64,000 bases of DNA from Crossaster papposus (GCA_037893245.1 JBAIAA010000251.1:1302001-1366000), one strand, 5' to 3'; positions 10,331 to 22,416 are shown, counted from the stretch's first letter. The notes: generated by a model not told the origin, from the sequence alone. Numbers and translations: made by a program.

Positions 10331-11270
10331 TCCCTTCGTCCCATATGAAGCAATATATGGGATGGAGAATACTCCCCCCCCCCCCCCCCCCTCTCCTTTG
10401 TGGTAGTCGTTGTGCTTGCGGAAAGTTGCGGTTTCTGTTGAGGTTTTGGGGTGGGGTGCGTTAGGTAACAATAATCTAGGGAGTGTATAGGTTTTTGGGA
10501 CTAAAGGGGGAGTCGCTCGGTCCCATATCTTGCTGGGTATACTTTGTCCCCTTCCTTTACACTGACACGCATCAGTGGTCATCCAGCACCCTCCATGTCC
10601 TGCTTGAGCACTCCCAGGGAGTTGCATCTTTGGTACGCTTCACTGCTTCCAGGCTCGGACCCCACTTCGTCGTTGTAATCCCTTAGTCTTCTGACGACGC
10701 ATAGATCACACTGTCCGAAACAATCAGTTCCCTCCGGTTGTTTTCAAACTCACAAAGGATAATTTCCACATGGTGCTCCCGCAAACAACTAACCTTAAAT
10801 ACATTAGGGGCAGTGTTTGAAAATAGTCAGAATTTTCCAAAATATATTTTGTTTTCATTTTTTACAAAATTACACTTTTTCGAAAACCACATCACACCAG
10901 ATGTTGCGATTTTGGTTGTTTAATTTGTAATTCTTTAAAAAAAATTATGTTTACAAATTTAGTCCTGAATCCAACCCAACTAGATTCTAGATTTTAAGAA
11001 TTATCTTGCTTGCAATGGATTTGCCGACAGTGTGCTCTTAACAAATAATGTTATCTGTAATATTCAACATATCATTGGAAATTGTTTTCTTCGAATGCAC
11101 AGTATTTTCAAAAAACCTTCCATCCCAAATACACGTATTTGTTGATCTTAATCGGAGCGTGTGTAACCTTTCTCAAATAAATCCTCGATCGCCGAGATTG
11201 GGATTATTTTTATTATTTAGTTTACATCTTTTTCTTGTTAAGTGTTGATATACATTTTCTAGAGCGCGCG
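10331..11270. other. spacer with poly-C run and a MITE-family fragment
   Basis: C-run at about 10375-10391. The segment about 10801-10925 (GGGGCAGTGTTTGAAAATAG through ACCACATCACACCAGATG) resembles 19248-19375, a member of the hairpin MITE family described at 53838. No gene recognised. Confidence 0.45.
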
Positions 11271-12728
11271 TAGCCTTGGTCAAGGCGTTCATCGTTACCC
11301 GTCCGCCGTACGTACAGCGCAGCGGTGATCGGAGCTCAAACAACGACCTCACGCGTCCACTATTATATGCAAAGTAACTGAAGATACTTGAACGCCTTGG
11401 ATCAATGATTCAATTGAGGTTTTGGGGGCGGTGCTCATTATGCTAATAGATTAAGCTGACCTTTATAGTCGTTTTCTTATTGGTCGATCGTTGAGTATAA
11501 ACTACATAATTTGAGCTAGCGGTGAAAGGTCACAGCTAGCTCGCAAGTGTTTACGAACACTACCATCGTTGACATATTTTATCGGAGAAAGTTGAGTGGT
11601 ATTTTACGAAGGCTTGTAGGAATTACACATGAAGATTTGAACTGTCTTGGTGAGGGTCGCAGTTATTTTCGCTCGTTTTGCTAGGTATTTTCTTGAATGT
11701 TGACAATGTTATGGTCAAAACTAGTTGTGTTTAGCTGCTTAGTTTTGAGTTTTCAACCGCGGTGACTGGAGAAGGCCGCGACTCTATTGAAACGTGTCGA
11801 ACTCGGCCCTACATTACATAACACGCATCTAATCCAGCTGATCTGAAAACCGTGGCTCGGTAAAACGCGGAACTCTGATAATTAAATGCCTTGCCGGCTG
11901 AATTTTGCCAAGAAAATAATCTGAGGAGTTATTGAGGATATAAGACACTTGTCCCTGTTTAAATTACGATATTGCGATCACTTTGAAGGTTGGTTCTGCA
12001 GTCGTAAACATGCCCCCTCCCCACAGCGTTGGACCATGCTTGGACCATACAATGTGGCGATAACGCACAGACCAGCATGCCTGGGTTAATGCAGATTATG
12101 CGGCGATAAGAAACTGACCGAACACGCTGAAAACTGACGCTGAGTACCTGGCCGTACGTGCGAGCTCCAAGCAAAATGGGGCTCAGGCTGCCTGACAAAT
12201 TACGGATTTCCCATAACCTGTCGGCAAATTCACAAAAACACCGTGAACACGAAGAAAGGATTATAATGGCCTTTCGCTGCTCGGGTCTAAAATCTTCGAG
12301 GGATAATATTTTCGCTGCAAAATTCAAACAACACGACAGATCTTTGAACGACAGACGACGCTGAATATCTGCCATTTTGTCTTAAATGTCATGCTGCATC
12401 AAATTTGATGACGTCGGGATTCAACCGCGTTGTGATTGGACACTTCACATCTTAGCCCCGCCTATACTTATCTGTATTCGCATACGAGGTCATGCGCTGT
12501 AAATGTGGCGCAAAATATAGGAAAAACATAAGATTTCAAAAACCAAATGATCCAAGGCGAAAAAGTAGCCTCATTTGATTTGCATAAATAGTGGCCGTAT
12601 GAGGTCGCTGTTCGCGTTGTATTTTTGCACGGGGCGCAAGCTAGCAGCATATGCGGGGCGCGCGCACAGTGTATTTCTGGACGGATAACGACGGACGGAT
12701 AACGACGAACTCGCCTTGACCAAGGCTA
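11271..12728. mobile_element. 1.46-kb element with about 40-bp inverted ends and 8-9 bp TSD
   Basis: The left end TAGCCTTGGTCAAGGCG (11271) and right end CGCCTTGACCAAGGCTA (to 12728) are perfect inverted copies. Similarity continues inward as TTCGTCGTTAYCCGTCC-like sequence. The flanks GAGCGCGCG (11262-11270) and GAGCGAGCG (12729-12737) match at 8 of 9 positions, which would be a hAT, P or Mutator-sized duplication. Open frames inside (for example 11959-12375, minus) carry no transposase motif that I recognise. Confidence 0.7.
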
Positions 12729-12737
12729 GAGCGAGCG

Positions 12738-13254
12738 CGTTGTCCTTCATGATAAAATCTACTGTTGCCAATCTACCTGATTCTCCCAAAATGAACTAGA
12801 TTATATTACGAATAACACAACGGGCAGCGAAGTTCTATACCACTATTGAGCTATTGTCGTATACTAAATCATTATGCGAGTCAGGTTCTCAGACCTTTTT
12901 TCCTTTGAAAAACAAAATCCTCCAAACCACAAATTAGTAAAAGGAAAATGTTGCAAATTACTAACAAACCTATAACAAAAAGGAATAATACAAAAAAGGG
13001 TTTTCATGGGATTCCCTCTCGCGCCTCTGGAATATTAATCCTGTGCATTATCCACTACAGTACAGCAATTTTTTTATTTATTTTATTTATTTCTTATATT
13101 TAACCAGGGCTTCTCATTCACAGCAATATGTGGTCTTCCAGTATAAGAATACTTGATGGATAAAAAAACTCGATTAAAAGCTAAAATATAACAATTCTAA
13201 ATATAAATAAAAATGATAAGAAATACATATATGTAATACTCAAAATTTATAGTA
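12738..13254. other. AT-rich spacer
   Basis: Nothing recognised apart from T/A-rich low-complexity sequence around 13070-13110. Confidence 0.5.
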
Positions 13255-13839
13255 GGGTCATTCCACGTCATTCCGCACACTTTTTTGCTCGACCCCCTCC
13301 GATTTTGATGAAATTTGGTGTGTGGCTAGGTACTCATGAGAAACTCCGATACGCAAAATATTAGCGAAATTCGGTCATTTGTGTAGGAACTGGAGCAGTT
13401 TGAAGTTTTAGGGGGTTTTGCGACCAAAACCCACCAATCTACCTAAAAAATGGCCAAATACCCCTACAGAATGGTTCGATCTCAGCAAGTGAGGTATCGT
13501 TAAAAAGAGCACAAAATTCGCTATCCACCAATATGTCACTTGACATTATTTTATGTGTTGACCCAAATCTGGGTCATTTAAGGTGACATTGACCTTTGAC
13601 CTCGATTATCTCAAAAGTATATGCTCTGGTTTTGATGAACTTTTTGTAGTCGTGAGATAGTTAACCATACATGGCGCACACGAAAAATCAGCTTGGGCAA
13701 TTACCAACTTCAGGAGAAACATGACTTTAACGACCAACAAATGTGTAGTATCACTCCTATGAATGCGGATACAGTCACAATTATCAACTATTATGCATGT
13801 ACGTGTATCTCGATCTCGGAATTTTCATTGCTTAAAGGA

Positions 13840-14093
13840 AACATGCAGCCTAACACTTTCATTACGCAATTTTTGTTTTAAATTCATAGATTTATGTGTA
13901 TTAAATGTGAATAAAAAGCAAAACTGGTTTTAGTGTACGTTTAGTGTGGTAATTTGCCGTCCAAAAATTGCTCCCCCCCCCCTTTAAATTTCGCGGCCAC
14001 TTAAAATGAGTGACGTAAACCGAGGCAGGACCCGGACAAATTCTCGATAGTCGGTACGCGACGTCTAGGTACAAGACGGGTTCCCGTGGCCAC
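13840..14093. repeat. dispersed 250-bp repeat, inverted copy at 40211-40457
   Basis: The two copies align end to end in opposite orientation: AAACATGCAG near one end, AAACTGGTTTTAG and ACGTTTAGTGTGGTAATTTG in the middle, a C/G run, then GTCGGTACGCGACGT and GTGGCCACG at the other end. Confidence 0.75.
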
Positions 14094-14178
14094 GTCACTG
14101 ATCTCTATAACTGGATAGGTCGAGCGGCTCTGCACGTGAAGCCATCAGCGGCCATATTGGGATATTCAAAACATTGTA
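14085..14178. repeat. inner inverted repeat, partner at 16712-16815
   Basis: GATCTCTATAACTGGATAGG and the following TCGAGCG, then GCGGCCAT and GGGATATTCAAAACATTG, recur in inverted orientation at 16712-16815. This may be the boundary pair of a second element nested inside the 13255-18185 element. Confidence 0.7.
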
Positions 14179-15960
14179 GGCGTACACACGTTTGTATAGC
14201 GCACGACCGAGAAAACTCATTTAATATCACAGGAAACGAAGTTAACGTCGCAAAAACGATCCAGTTTGATCAGGAAAATCAAGTTAAACATAATAACACC
14301 CAAAAATTACCTGTATACGCCAAGTTTCAATGTTAAATAGGCCTATTTTTTGGAAAAGATATGAGACATTCGTGTGAGACGATGCAATGCAGTGCAAAGT
14401 CTATGGGATATGTCGGACAAGTATTTTCAAGAATTTCCAACTTCTAAATTATTTTTTTTGTGTTTTTTTTTTTTTTTGGGGGGGGGAAGAAATCCACATC
14501 ATAACCTTATGCACAAACCGGAACAAGGAAAAGGCAAAACGAGTTTTTTTGGATTAAGGAAATTCTTGAAATTGTTGGTTTAATTTTATATCCAGACACT
14601 AAAAAGTGCATTTTATAATAAAATAAAAAAATGTTGAAAAAATTGAACAAATGTCAGTGTGTTTCAGGAAAATTTAATTGGCACATCATGGTTTGTTCGT
14701 GGGGTTTTAAGGCAGTGTCCAGATTTGGAATCAACCTAATGTTTAGTAAATTTTTTAGAAAGGGTCCCAAAAATTCTTGCTGGACAAGTGGACAGAAAAA
14801 ATTAATTATGTGGTTTTGAGCTTAAACCATAGAGCTGTATAATAAAGATACAGCTCTATGGCTTAAACTATGAACTTGAGAAACTTGAAATAAATCACAA
14901 TTAAAAATATCAATCACATGTGTAAATAATGACATAAGTCACACAATGGATTCAATTTTGCTTAATGCTTTTATTTTACATTGATACATTACATATAACA
15001 TGTAATAACTACTGCCATAGTAACAATATGCTTATTATGTATTGTTTACTGATGTTGGAAAACCAAATAAAAAACAATTAACCCCCGACTGTTTATGAAT
15101 TGAAAACCAAAACAAAACTTGCGATGTCATTTTAGAATAATAATTGTTGATACTATGCAAAGATACATTTGACAGCATTCTTCACAGGCCAAATTTTAAT
15201 AGGACACCCTTGTACAGCTTTAACTTTGAATTGTGAGTGTTTCTAGATATTTGTGCGATATGAACACAATATTTGTTTTGTAAGAAAGCAAAATAAAACC
15301 ATGATTGAAAAGCAAAATTTGACAGCATAAAAATATGACAGAACAGCGTAACATGTACACAGGGCGGCCGCTACCCAGTGATTGTGGAGAACACTGACTG
15401 GGTAAATCCATGTCATTTTAACATCTGTATAATTTGCTTTGAATATTTACAATACAATTTTAACCAGATTTGTCAGTTTTCATAAAACACATGTTCAATA
15501 TATTTCCATGTTACAAAGATAGGTTTGTGACTGTTGCGACTGTTTTATTATCTGTACTTATATTGTTGAAACATGAAATGCCAAGATGCAGAGTTCTGCA
15601 ATATTTTTGCAGCACATCTATAGGGATGTGGAACACCGAGATAGCTTATCTTGGAAAACGTAGTTGGTCAATTAAGCTTCCATATTTACTGATGGTTAAA
15701 CAAAATAAGTGTTGACATTCGCTGTCATCTGTTGTCCCTCTGTCATAATGGGAGCAGTTCGTCCTATGACTTGTCCAGACGTAATAAGCTGTACAGACTG
15801 ACATCTTAGTAGCAAGAAGTGGACTTGGGTAAACCAATTAGCTGTAGTGTACAAAGAAAGAAAATATACAGGTATAAATTGAATGCCAAGGAAAGAATGT
15901 TGTAGCTATTTTAAAAACACAAAATTCTCAATTTATTTGGCATACCCATTTCTTCAGAGA
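14179..15960. other. interior of the 4.9-kb element, no gene recognised
   Basis: AT-rich sequence with T and G homopolymers at about 14450-14487. A short inverted repeat (AGAGCTGTAT...ATACAGCTCT, about 14830-14865) can form a hairpin. Open frames here are short and without motifs. Confidence 0.45.
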
Positions 15961-15981
15961 GTGAAATTTCATTTGAGCACT

Positions 15982-16570
15982 GTAAGGAATGTCATCAGGA
16001 CTACTTTTTTAAGAGAGATTTGTGGGCGAAAATGAAATTGTTCTGAAGTATTGGAAATACGTCTCTACATCCAAGTTTCACCATGATAGCCTACACCATG
16101 CATTTAATAATACTATTATTATTATTAATAGGTGGCTCTACACTTCCAGAATTGTGAGAGAAAAAACTGTGATCATTGCGATATTGGGATAATTCTACAG
16201 AACATTAAATTTATGCACGTCAAATAGTTCATGACACAATATGTTGTGTACGAATGTGTACACAAATTACCACCATGAACTGTTTGACGTGCAAGTCAAC
16301 GGGACAGTCCTCATGGAATGGGTACAAAATTGGTCTGAAAATACCTGTATTGTGGAATTCAATCATATTGTAAGGTATCCTAGACCAACTGATTCTATAA
16401 ATCTACTGTTCTTTCGAAATATCCCAGTTTTTCTTTCAGATAAAATGATGGATAGGACCACAATATGAACAAATCCCGCTGGAATTCATGTGGAAACAAA
16501 AAATATCGTTTTCGCCCAACAATGTTCTCCTAAATCTCTCTTAAAACCGTAGTCCTGACATTTTTTACAA
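15982..16570. repeat. nested palindromic element of about 590 bp
   Basis: AATGTCATCAGGACTAC followed by AAGAGAGATTT and GGGCGAAAA (15988-16031) recurs inverted at 16510-16562. Inside, TGCACGTCAAATAGTTCATG (16213-16232) pairs with CATGAACTGTTTGACGTGCA (16274-16293), 19 of 20 bases, and the loop has its own ACACAATATGTTGTGT palindrome. Symmetry is centred near 16253. Non-coding foldback element. Confidence 0.65.
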
Positions 16571-16886
16571 AGATAGATACTGATCGCACAGTCTGCGAGT
16601 TTATTTAATAAATTTACTTATTTACAAATGATTTTAATGCATTTTTACCCACCATCGCTGCTGCCACTGTCTCACTCTCGACGTGTCTACGCGTCTTTTG
16701 CATGCACGAAGGCAATGTTTTGAATATCCCATCATGGCCGCCGGTGACTTCACGGCTCGCTATCCCATCAATGTACGCTCGACCTATCCAGTTATAGAGA
16801 TCAGTGGGCCACGTACGCACATTGTTGTGTGTTGATGCACCCACAGTGTACGAATCGCGTACGCTTTGTGCACGGTAATCGAATTT

Positions 16887-17111
16887 CACATGGACGATCG
16901 TGAAAGTTCTTCCTCGGTTTTTGGTGAATCCGACGAAAACAGTACTGATTCGTCCGATTCGAATAACAGTATTTCTTATTCAGACACGGACTCGATCGAG
17001 GATAAAGATGGGGTCCCTCTAGGCGCTCTAGGTCGAAGCACGACCGCTCAAAATGTTCGCTGCAGAGGGCCGAAAATCACTATGCCCGCCTGGACCACTT
17101 CGCTCTGGTAA
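16887..17111 (+). CDS. short acidic serine-rich open frame
   Basis: A start context leads to MDDRESSSSVFGESDEN and a further S/D-rich run to about residue 45, then loses that composition and stops at 17111. Acidic serine-rich N-termini like this precede many transposon-derived and zinc-binding proteins, but no domain follows. The minus-strand THAP frame overlaps it in opposite orientation, so at most one of the two can be the ancestral coding sequence at the overlap. I cannot assign a function. Confidence 0.2.
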   Translation, partial: HMDDRESSSSVFGESDENSTDSSDSNNSISYSDTDSIEDKDGVPLGALGRSTTAQNVRCRGPKITMPAWTTSLW

Positions 17112-17292
17112 GCTTTACTTTGGCTGTCCAAATCCTCCGATATTTAGGATCAACCGGAAACAAATGAAGGCTAACTCCATCCTTAGTAGTTTTGCTACAC
17201 GTAGCAGCTACACAACTAGTCGGCAATGACCGAACACTGTTTTTACCCCGATTCAGAATGAAAAACCATGTAAGGACGGACACTTGTTGCAA
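17019..17292 (-). pseudogene. THAP zinc-finger domain remnant, interrupted by two stops
   Basis: Reading the minus strand from about 17238: PTSCVAATCSKTTKDG, SLHLFPVDPKYRRIW and KLTRAKW, then two consecutive in-frame stops (TAG TGA, about 17075-17080), then in the same frame SALCSEHFERSCFD. This is the C2CH THAP layout: C-x4-C, the HxFP block, a W in the middle helix and a distal CxxHF. THAP domains bind DNA and occur in P-element-like and some TTAA-type transposases as well as host regulators. Here the domain is broken and followed by no identifiable catalytic region. It lies just inside the right arm of the 13255-18185 element and may be the relic of its transposase. Confidence 0.7.
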
Positions 17293-17394
17293 TGCGCGCA
17301 GTCAGTAAACGACAGGCCGGGTAGCAGCGCTGCGAGTCTCTGCCTCTATTTTTGTCATACCCCTCGCGAGGTTTTATGTGAGGCTTCCTTTCAA

Positions 17395-17423
<29 letters not shown>
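17395..17423. repeat. 29-base G homopolymer
   Basis: Uninterrupted G run on the + strand. Such tracts are prone to length error and to quadruplex formation. Confidence 0.95.
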
Positions 17424-17425
<2 letters not shown>

Positions 17426-18364
17426 TGACCATAATTTTCAACAATTATATTCCTCCATTTATCACAGAAAATAAACACAACCACACCCATAATGTTGTTG
17501 TCAACATTATACTTCATTCAACCGCCGTGGCTACTGTAAGCCGAGTTACTATAAGATTCTGAATACTGCCTTTTTTGCCATAAGGGAGTCTACCTACTTC
17601 AGAAGCAGGCTTTGAAAATACCGAGATCGAATTCAAAAATACATGCATAATAGTTGATAAATGTTACTGTATTCGCATTCATAGGAGTGATATTACACAT
17701 TTGTTGGTAGTTAAAGTAATTTTTCTCCTGAAGTTGGTAATTGCCCAAGCTGATTTTTCGTGTGCGCCATGTACAGTTAACTATCTCACGACTACAAAAA
17801 GTTCATCAAAACCAGAGCATATACTTTTGAGATAATCGAGGTCAAAGGTCAATGTCATCTTAAATGACCCAGATTTGGGTCAACACATAAATGAAGGTCA
17901 AGTGACATATTGATGGATAGAGAATGTTATGCTCTTTCTAATGATACCTCACTTGTTGAGATCGAACCATTTTGTAGGGGTTTTTAGCCATTTTTAGGTA
18001 GATTGGTGGGTTCTGGCCTCAAAACCCCCTAAAACTTCAAACTGCTCCAGTTCCTACACAAATGACCGAATTTCGCTAATATTTTGCTCATCAGAGTTTC
18101 TCATGAGTACCTAGCCACATACCAAATTTCATTACAATCGGAGGGGGTCGAGCAAAAAAGTGTGCGGAATGACGTGCAATGACCCAGTACGTAACCATAC
18201 AAACAGATATGCAAACATAAACACAATAATATACAAACATACAATACAACCAAAAACATTATGTACACATCCATATGAACACTAACTCAAAGTTATAATT
18301 AATTTGAATTTAAAATACATAAATGTATACAAATCTAAATAACAAAAATCAAATGGTAAGTACT

Positions 18365-18640
18365 ATAAACACGAAATGGACATTAAAAAGGGCAGACGTA
18401 TTAAAAAGATGTTAAAAGACATTGTTTCATCGATTTCTTGAAATGCTCAAGTGAAGGAGAACATCTGACATTTAAACTTAAATTATTCCAAATTGTAATA
18501 GCTGTTACAAAAGGGCTGTGCTTATAACAGTCAGTTCTGTACTTAGGTATAACCAAGTGTTCTAATGTGGACTGTCTCGTACCATACCATACCATACAAT
18601 GCATCGCTCAGTTGCGTGGTTTTAATAATTATATAATTGC
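18365..18640 (-). mobile_element. LINE 3' tail, 5'-truncated (CR1/L2-like)
   Basis: The minus-strand frame 18604-18401 reads LVIPKYRTDCYKHSPF, then AITIWNNLSLNVRCSPSLEH and FKKSMKQCLL. This is the conserved C-terminal block of CR1/L2/Rex-type LINE ORF2 (IPxxRT...GxxxWNxLPxxxRxxxSxxxFKxxLKxxL). Only the last 60 or so codons and a short 3' UTR are present, typical of 5' truncation during reverse transcription. An 84-bp piece of it (18555-18638) recurs inverted at 22417-22500. Confidence 0.75.
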
Positions 18641-20267
18641 GTATAAAGTGCACAATTCTATATGTAATAGCTCGTTAGTGTTACGTTAAAAAAAAGTCGC
18701 CAGCGGGCCGTGTGCGAATTTGTTTTTCCTGAACCTTTCGGGCAGACTTCATGAATTATTCAGTAGTTTGGTTGAGTAGTTATGTTTATTCATCGGAATA
18801 AAACATGACGTCGCAGCATGGTTGTTATTAGTTAACAAGTTACATTAAGCTGCTATACGTAGTGTAGTAGAAAGTGGGATGGGCTATGGATCTAAGATCC
18901 CTGGTTCAAATCCTGTTGTATATAGGTCACCCCGTTTTTCCTAGTCAAATTGATATTTTTGAAGTATTTTGTATTTAAGGGGAACAAAAGACCTAGAACC
19001 GAAGTGTTGTACAGTGATCAATGCAACTACTGAGTAATTCATGATATTTGACTCACTCATCACCTACATAACAAATATTCGCCAACGGGCCGGGTGAATA
19101 CGATTCCAAAATCGTTTAGAACAAATTCCGTTTGTCTAAAACCCTCAACTTAATCGGAAATATTAACAAATCCTCCGTTAATATAAGAAAATAGTCTTGT
19201 TATTGCAGTCTGGTTCCTTGGCTTCCTTCAGACAAATTCAATAAATTGGGGGCACTGTTTGGAAATAGTCAGGTTTTTACAACGATTGCCAGCCGGCAAT
19301 CGTTTAAAATTGATACAAAATTCCACTTTTCTTGAAAATCACATCACACCAGGTGCTGTGATTTCACAGGATACTTGAGACTGTTATTCACTTACAGTCA
19401 AGTCAGGTATTTCATAATAATTCAGTAGTTTGGTTTTTTGATGTTTAAAAATGGTATATAATACCTTTAAATCGAGTGGCGCAAATTAAAGGCGAAAACA
19501 AAATACATTTTAAGAAACACTACCCGACGCCTGTTGACAATGAACGCCGTTTTGCTTGCTTTTCTCAGCATTCATGACTGTAAAACTTTAAACAGGTCAG
19601 TTACACGATATTTACTATAAAATAGCCCCTCCCCCCTAATGATATGTCCCACCTTTACATCCACTCATTCATTATAATTCAAGCAATTACCAATGGTGTA
19701 TCCTACCTTTAATTGAGTGCAGTTCAATTCGCTCATTTCTGACAATAACAGCAAAAGGAAATTGTACCTAACCTTTAAATCATCTACTGTATACATATAT
19801 TATATAATGTATTATTGCTATTGCAAATATTATTACACAGTACCTGCATAAAGCCACGCACATAAACGAAACTGACTGCGTTATTCACCCACGATAGCTA
19901 ACTAGCCTTGACTTATTTTGACAACTGCAATTAACGAAGCGTGGGCTTTCATCTAAGACTTATTCCGATCAATAAGATGCCTTACGGCGAGGCGGTGTTC
20001 TATCGTGCCTCTATTGTTCTCGCATATTCAGGTTTATTCTGATTTGATCCAATTCGTGCGACAAATTATCTGATGACTCACAATATACAATGGCCGCCAT
20101 TGATTGAACAGCTTTCCCGTTGAAATAGCTCAGTGTATCGGAAATGCACGTTACAGTAAGCGACCTTGTTACATACCACTTACGGGATATTGCTTATAGA
20201 ATTATGCTGGACGGCACTTTGTATGCAATGATATAATGATATACACCACGCAACCTACCGTGACACT
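18641..20267. other. repeat-derived spacer
   Basis: No host gene recognised. A tRNA-like B box, GGTTCAAATCC (about 18904-18914), suggests a degraded SINE at about 18850-18940. A hairpin-MITE copy with stem ACGATTGCC...GGCAATCGT lies at about 19248-19410. The right half of a TTAA MITE ends at 19713 in GGTGTATCCTACCT followed by TTAA. Confidence 0.5.
19520..19713. mobile_element. right half of a TTAA-flanked MITE
   Basis: Matches the distal half of the 48258-48622 and 55616-55974 copies: GAACGCCGTTTTG, CATTCATGACTGTAAAACTT, CAGGTCAGTTA, ATATTTACTATAAAATA, CAATGGTGTATCCTACCT, then TTAA. The proximal half and the central hairpin are missing. Confidence 0.7.
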
Positions 20268-20295
20268 GTTGTAATATAATGGACAATGCACTAAT

Positions 20296-21205
20296 TTGTG
20301 GTTTGGAGGATTTTTTTTCGAGGGCAATAAAGTCCAATCGGCAACATTTTACTTACCAAATGTTAGGTCTAACGTAGCCAGTGCAAATATTAAATTTCAG
20401 GGAGCGAAATTCTGGAATTCGTTGCATAAATCTCTACAATATTTAACGTCTGCGTCAGTTTTTAAACGTAATCTCAAACAGTTATTTCTTTACAAATACA
20501 AGGCTTGTTAATTGATTGTCTTTTTAACCAGTTCGCGCCGAGATTATTTTAGCATCACCCAGTCGAGGCGCGGGATTATTTTTAACGAAACTCGATCCGA
20601 GGCGGGTTCAGGCTGATGGTACCGGGAAGCACACCCACGCATTTCCCGCCTTGCTCGCTGCTGACAGACAATTGCGGCCTTGCTCGTGTCGTGTCTATGC
20701 GTCATCCGTTTTGAATATGAAGAAAACTTTGCGTGTATATACGTCAACCGGCGCGAACTGGTTTTAACAGCTTAATTTTAATTGAATTACTTATTGTTTT
20801 TTTCTTTCAATATTTATGATATATACTCGGTTCAAGGTAAACCTCATATCTGTTTTTGTGGACCATGCAGATATCAATCATATTATTAAAGTATTAATTG
20901 TTTTCTTCAAATAACCCAGTTTAACATAAATATATATATATTTATCTATTATTTTATTTCACCCTCGGTTCATATCTTTATTTGTCGTTTGATGTTGTGT
21001 TTAGTTGTTGTAATCATTGATCATTTTGTTCTTTGTTATTTGTTCTCTGCTTCTTGCGGGTCCCCTCCATCCCTGATTTATATTTCTTATCTTCACCAAT
21101 ATTATTTATTTTAAATTGTATTATGTTTGTGTAAAGTGATTAATTATGTATAATTCTTTTGCTGGGATAGAAATAAAGTCAAGTCAAGTTAAGACAAGTT
21201 AAGAC
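20296..21205 (+). mobile_element. LINE 3' end inside unit A (second copy about 23745-24650)
   Basis: The open frame 20296-20511 encodes NVRSNVASANIKFQGAKFWN followed by SLHKSLQYLTSASVFKRNLK, the C-terminal signature of a CR1-like LINE ORF2 (R-x-G-AK-x-WNSL...S...FK..LK). About 650 bp of AT-rich 3' UTR follows and ends in AAATAAAGTCAAGTCAAGTT, a short AAGTC-type tandem tail like the microsatellite ends of CR1/L2 elements. The 5' part is missing. This LINE differs in sequence from the one at 18365-18640. Confidence 0.65.
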
Positions 21206-21482
21206 ATGCTTAGGTATACGACCCAACTCGTTGGGGTACGGAAACAAAATATCGCTTTCCGTAAGCTACGCACGCCATAACTGCCTGACAGCATGACGCG
21301 TGTGCCTGACCTATCACATACACAATGCATGACACAGCCTTTGGTTTATAAATTAGCCATAAATTACCTGTTCTTTTTGCTGGTCATAAGGAGCAAGATA
21401 TGAGACGAAAAATCCCCCCCCCTTTTTTTTCTTTGTGCGACCGAGGGAGCTGTATTATAAATCGTGTCGTTAATAGCGGCAT

Positions 21483-21508
21483 GGAGCAATAAACTAGTTT
21501 ATTGCTCC
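21483..21508. repeat. 26-base perfect palindrome (copy at 24924-24949)
   Basis: GGAGCAATAAACTAG and onward to TTATTGCTCC is fully self-complementary with CTAG at its centre. Preserved in both copies of unit A. Confidence 0.9.
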
Positions 21509-21534
21509 GTGATAGCGGGTACACTGTCGATGAT

Positions 21535-21770
21535 ACAGTAGCCTTTGGAAAAGGCTACGTGTCATTCTGCAGGTTGTGGGTTCGAGTCTGGCCTTAGACT
21601 ATGGTGCATGTGTCCTCTGGCAAGGCACCCCATGACCCATTACGTCTCCCCACCTAGGAGTAAATAGACACAGTCTTGTGAGGGCAGAGATGGCTTGTGT
21701 GGTTGAATTTAAGCTACTTTGCGCCTAAACTACCAACTTCATTTACTGTGGTTATATGATAGGGCTAGTT
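21535..21770 (+). mobile_element. tRNA-derived SINE (copy at about 24976-25210)
   Basis: B box GGTTCGAGTCT at 21579-21589, followed by GTGTCCTCTGGCAAGGCACC, the familiar linker of marine-invertebrate tRNA SINEs. The family also occurs, fragmented and on the minus strand, at about 57060-57135. The A box is degraded. Confidence 0.7.
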
Positions 21771-22416
21771 AGGCGTAAATAGAATTAATGATAAAACAAC
21801 AATATTTGTTGTTTACGATACATAATAATTGTCAAGGTACCTGCTGACAAGTTGTTGTCAACAATCAATCAACACCAATTTCAATTGTTTTCACCAAGAC
21901 ACTTTTCGTTGCTTATTCATTAGGATGATCGCTGGAAATGGAAACAATCGTCAACCCCGTTGTTTGAACCACACAAAGTGTTAATTAAAATTATGTTTAA
22001 ATAATAAAAACAAAAATTATGTTAAAATAATAAAAACCGCAAAGATTTTTTTAGTTCTTAATTGAAAAAACCCAAACCAATTGACGAGTGTTTTGTCTGA
22101 TCTGAAAGGTACAGGGGAAAATACAAAGCGTCATCATTCAGCCCCGAATCCACCAATGAAATCACGCGGTGGCCGGATTCTTTCACAAACATGACAAATA
22201 TAAAACAAACATGATCATTTAACGTCCAATTATGTGGATCAAAACGTATACCGTTTCAACTTTTATAAAAAGGAAGCGCAGAATATTAATAAAGCTCAGT
22301 TATACCATGGAGGAATAAGACGGAATACTCTGATACCCGCAATAATAAAAGGCAACTCCGGGAGAAGAATTGTTGCTGTTTGCTGGAGCTTGGATGATTT
22401 ATTCATAATTAAACAT

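Larger units (their letters stand above)
13255..18185. mobile_element. 4.9-kb element with about 575-bp inverted arms
   Basis: The arms 13255-13830 and 17612-18185 are reverse complements with scattered differences. The ends read GGGTCATTCCACGTCATTCC and its counterpart closing in AATGACCC. Both sides are followed by AGTA (13251-13254 and 18186-18189), a candidate 4-bp target duplication. The interior holds a THAP-domain remnant, two further inverted-repeat pairs, a 29-base G run and a dispersed repeat shared with 40.2-40.5 kb, so it is either a large composite or an element with nested insertions. No intact transposase. Confidence 0.8.
20268..22406. repeat. segmental duplication unit A, copy 1
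   Basis: Nearly identical, in the same orientation, to 23717-25847. The visible differences are an extra 10-base AAGTTAAGAC unit here (near 21192) and a 2-base difference in a C run. The unit contains a LINE tail, a 26-base palindrome and a SINE. It extends well beyond any single transposon boundary, so this is a segmental duplication and not two insertions. Confidence 0.95.

Noticed and set aside
18860..18930. Possible tRNA gene
   Set aside because: Only the B-box-like GGTTCAAATCC is convincing; no cloverleaf with paired acceptor stem, so at best a degraded SINE.
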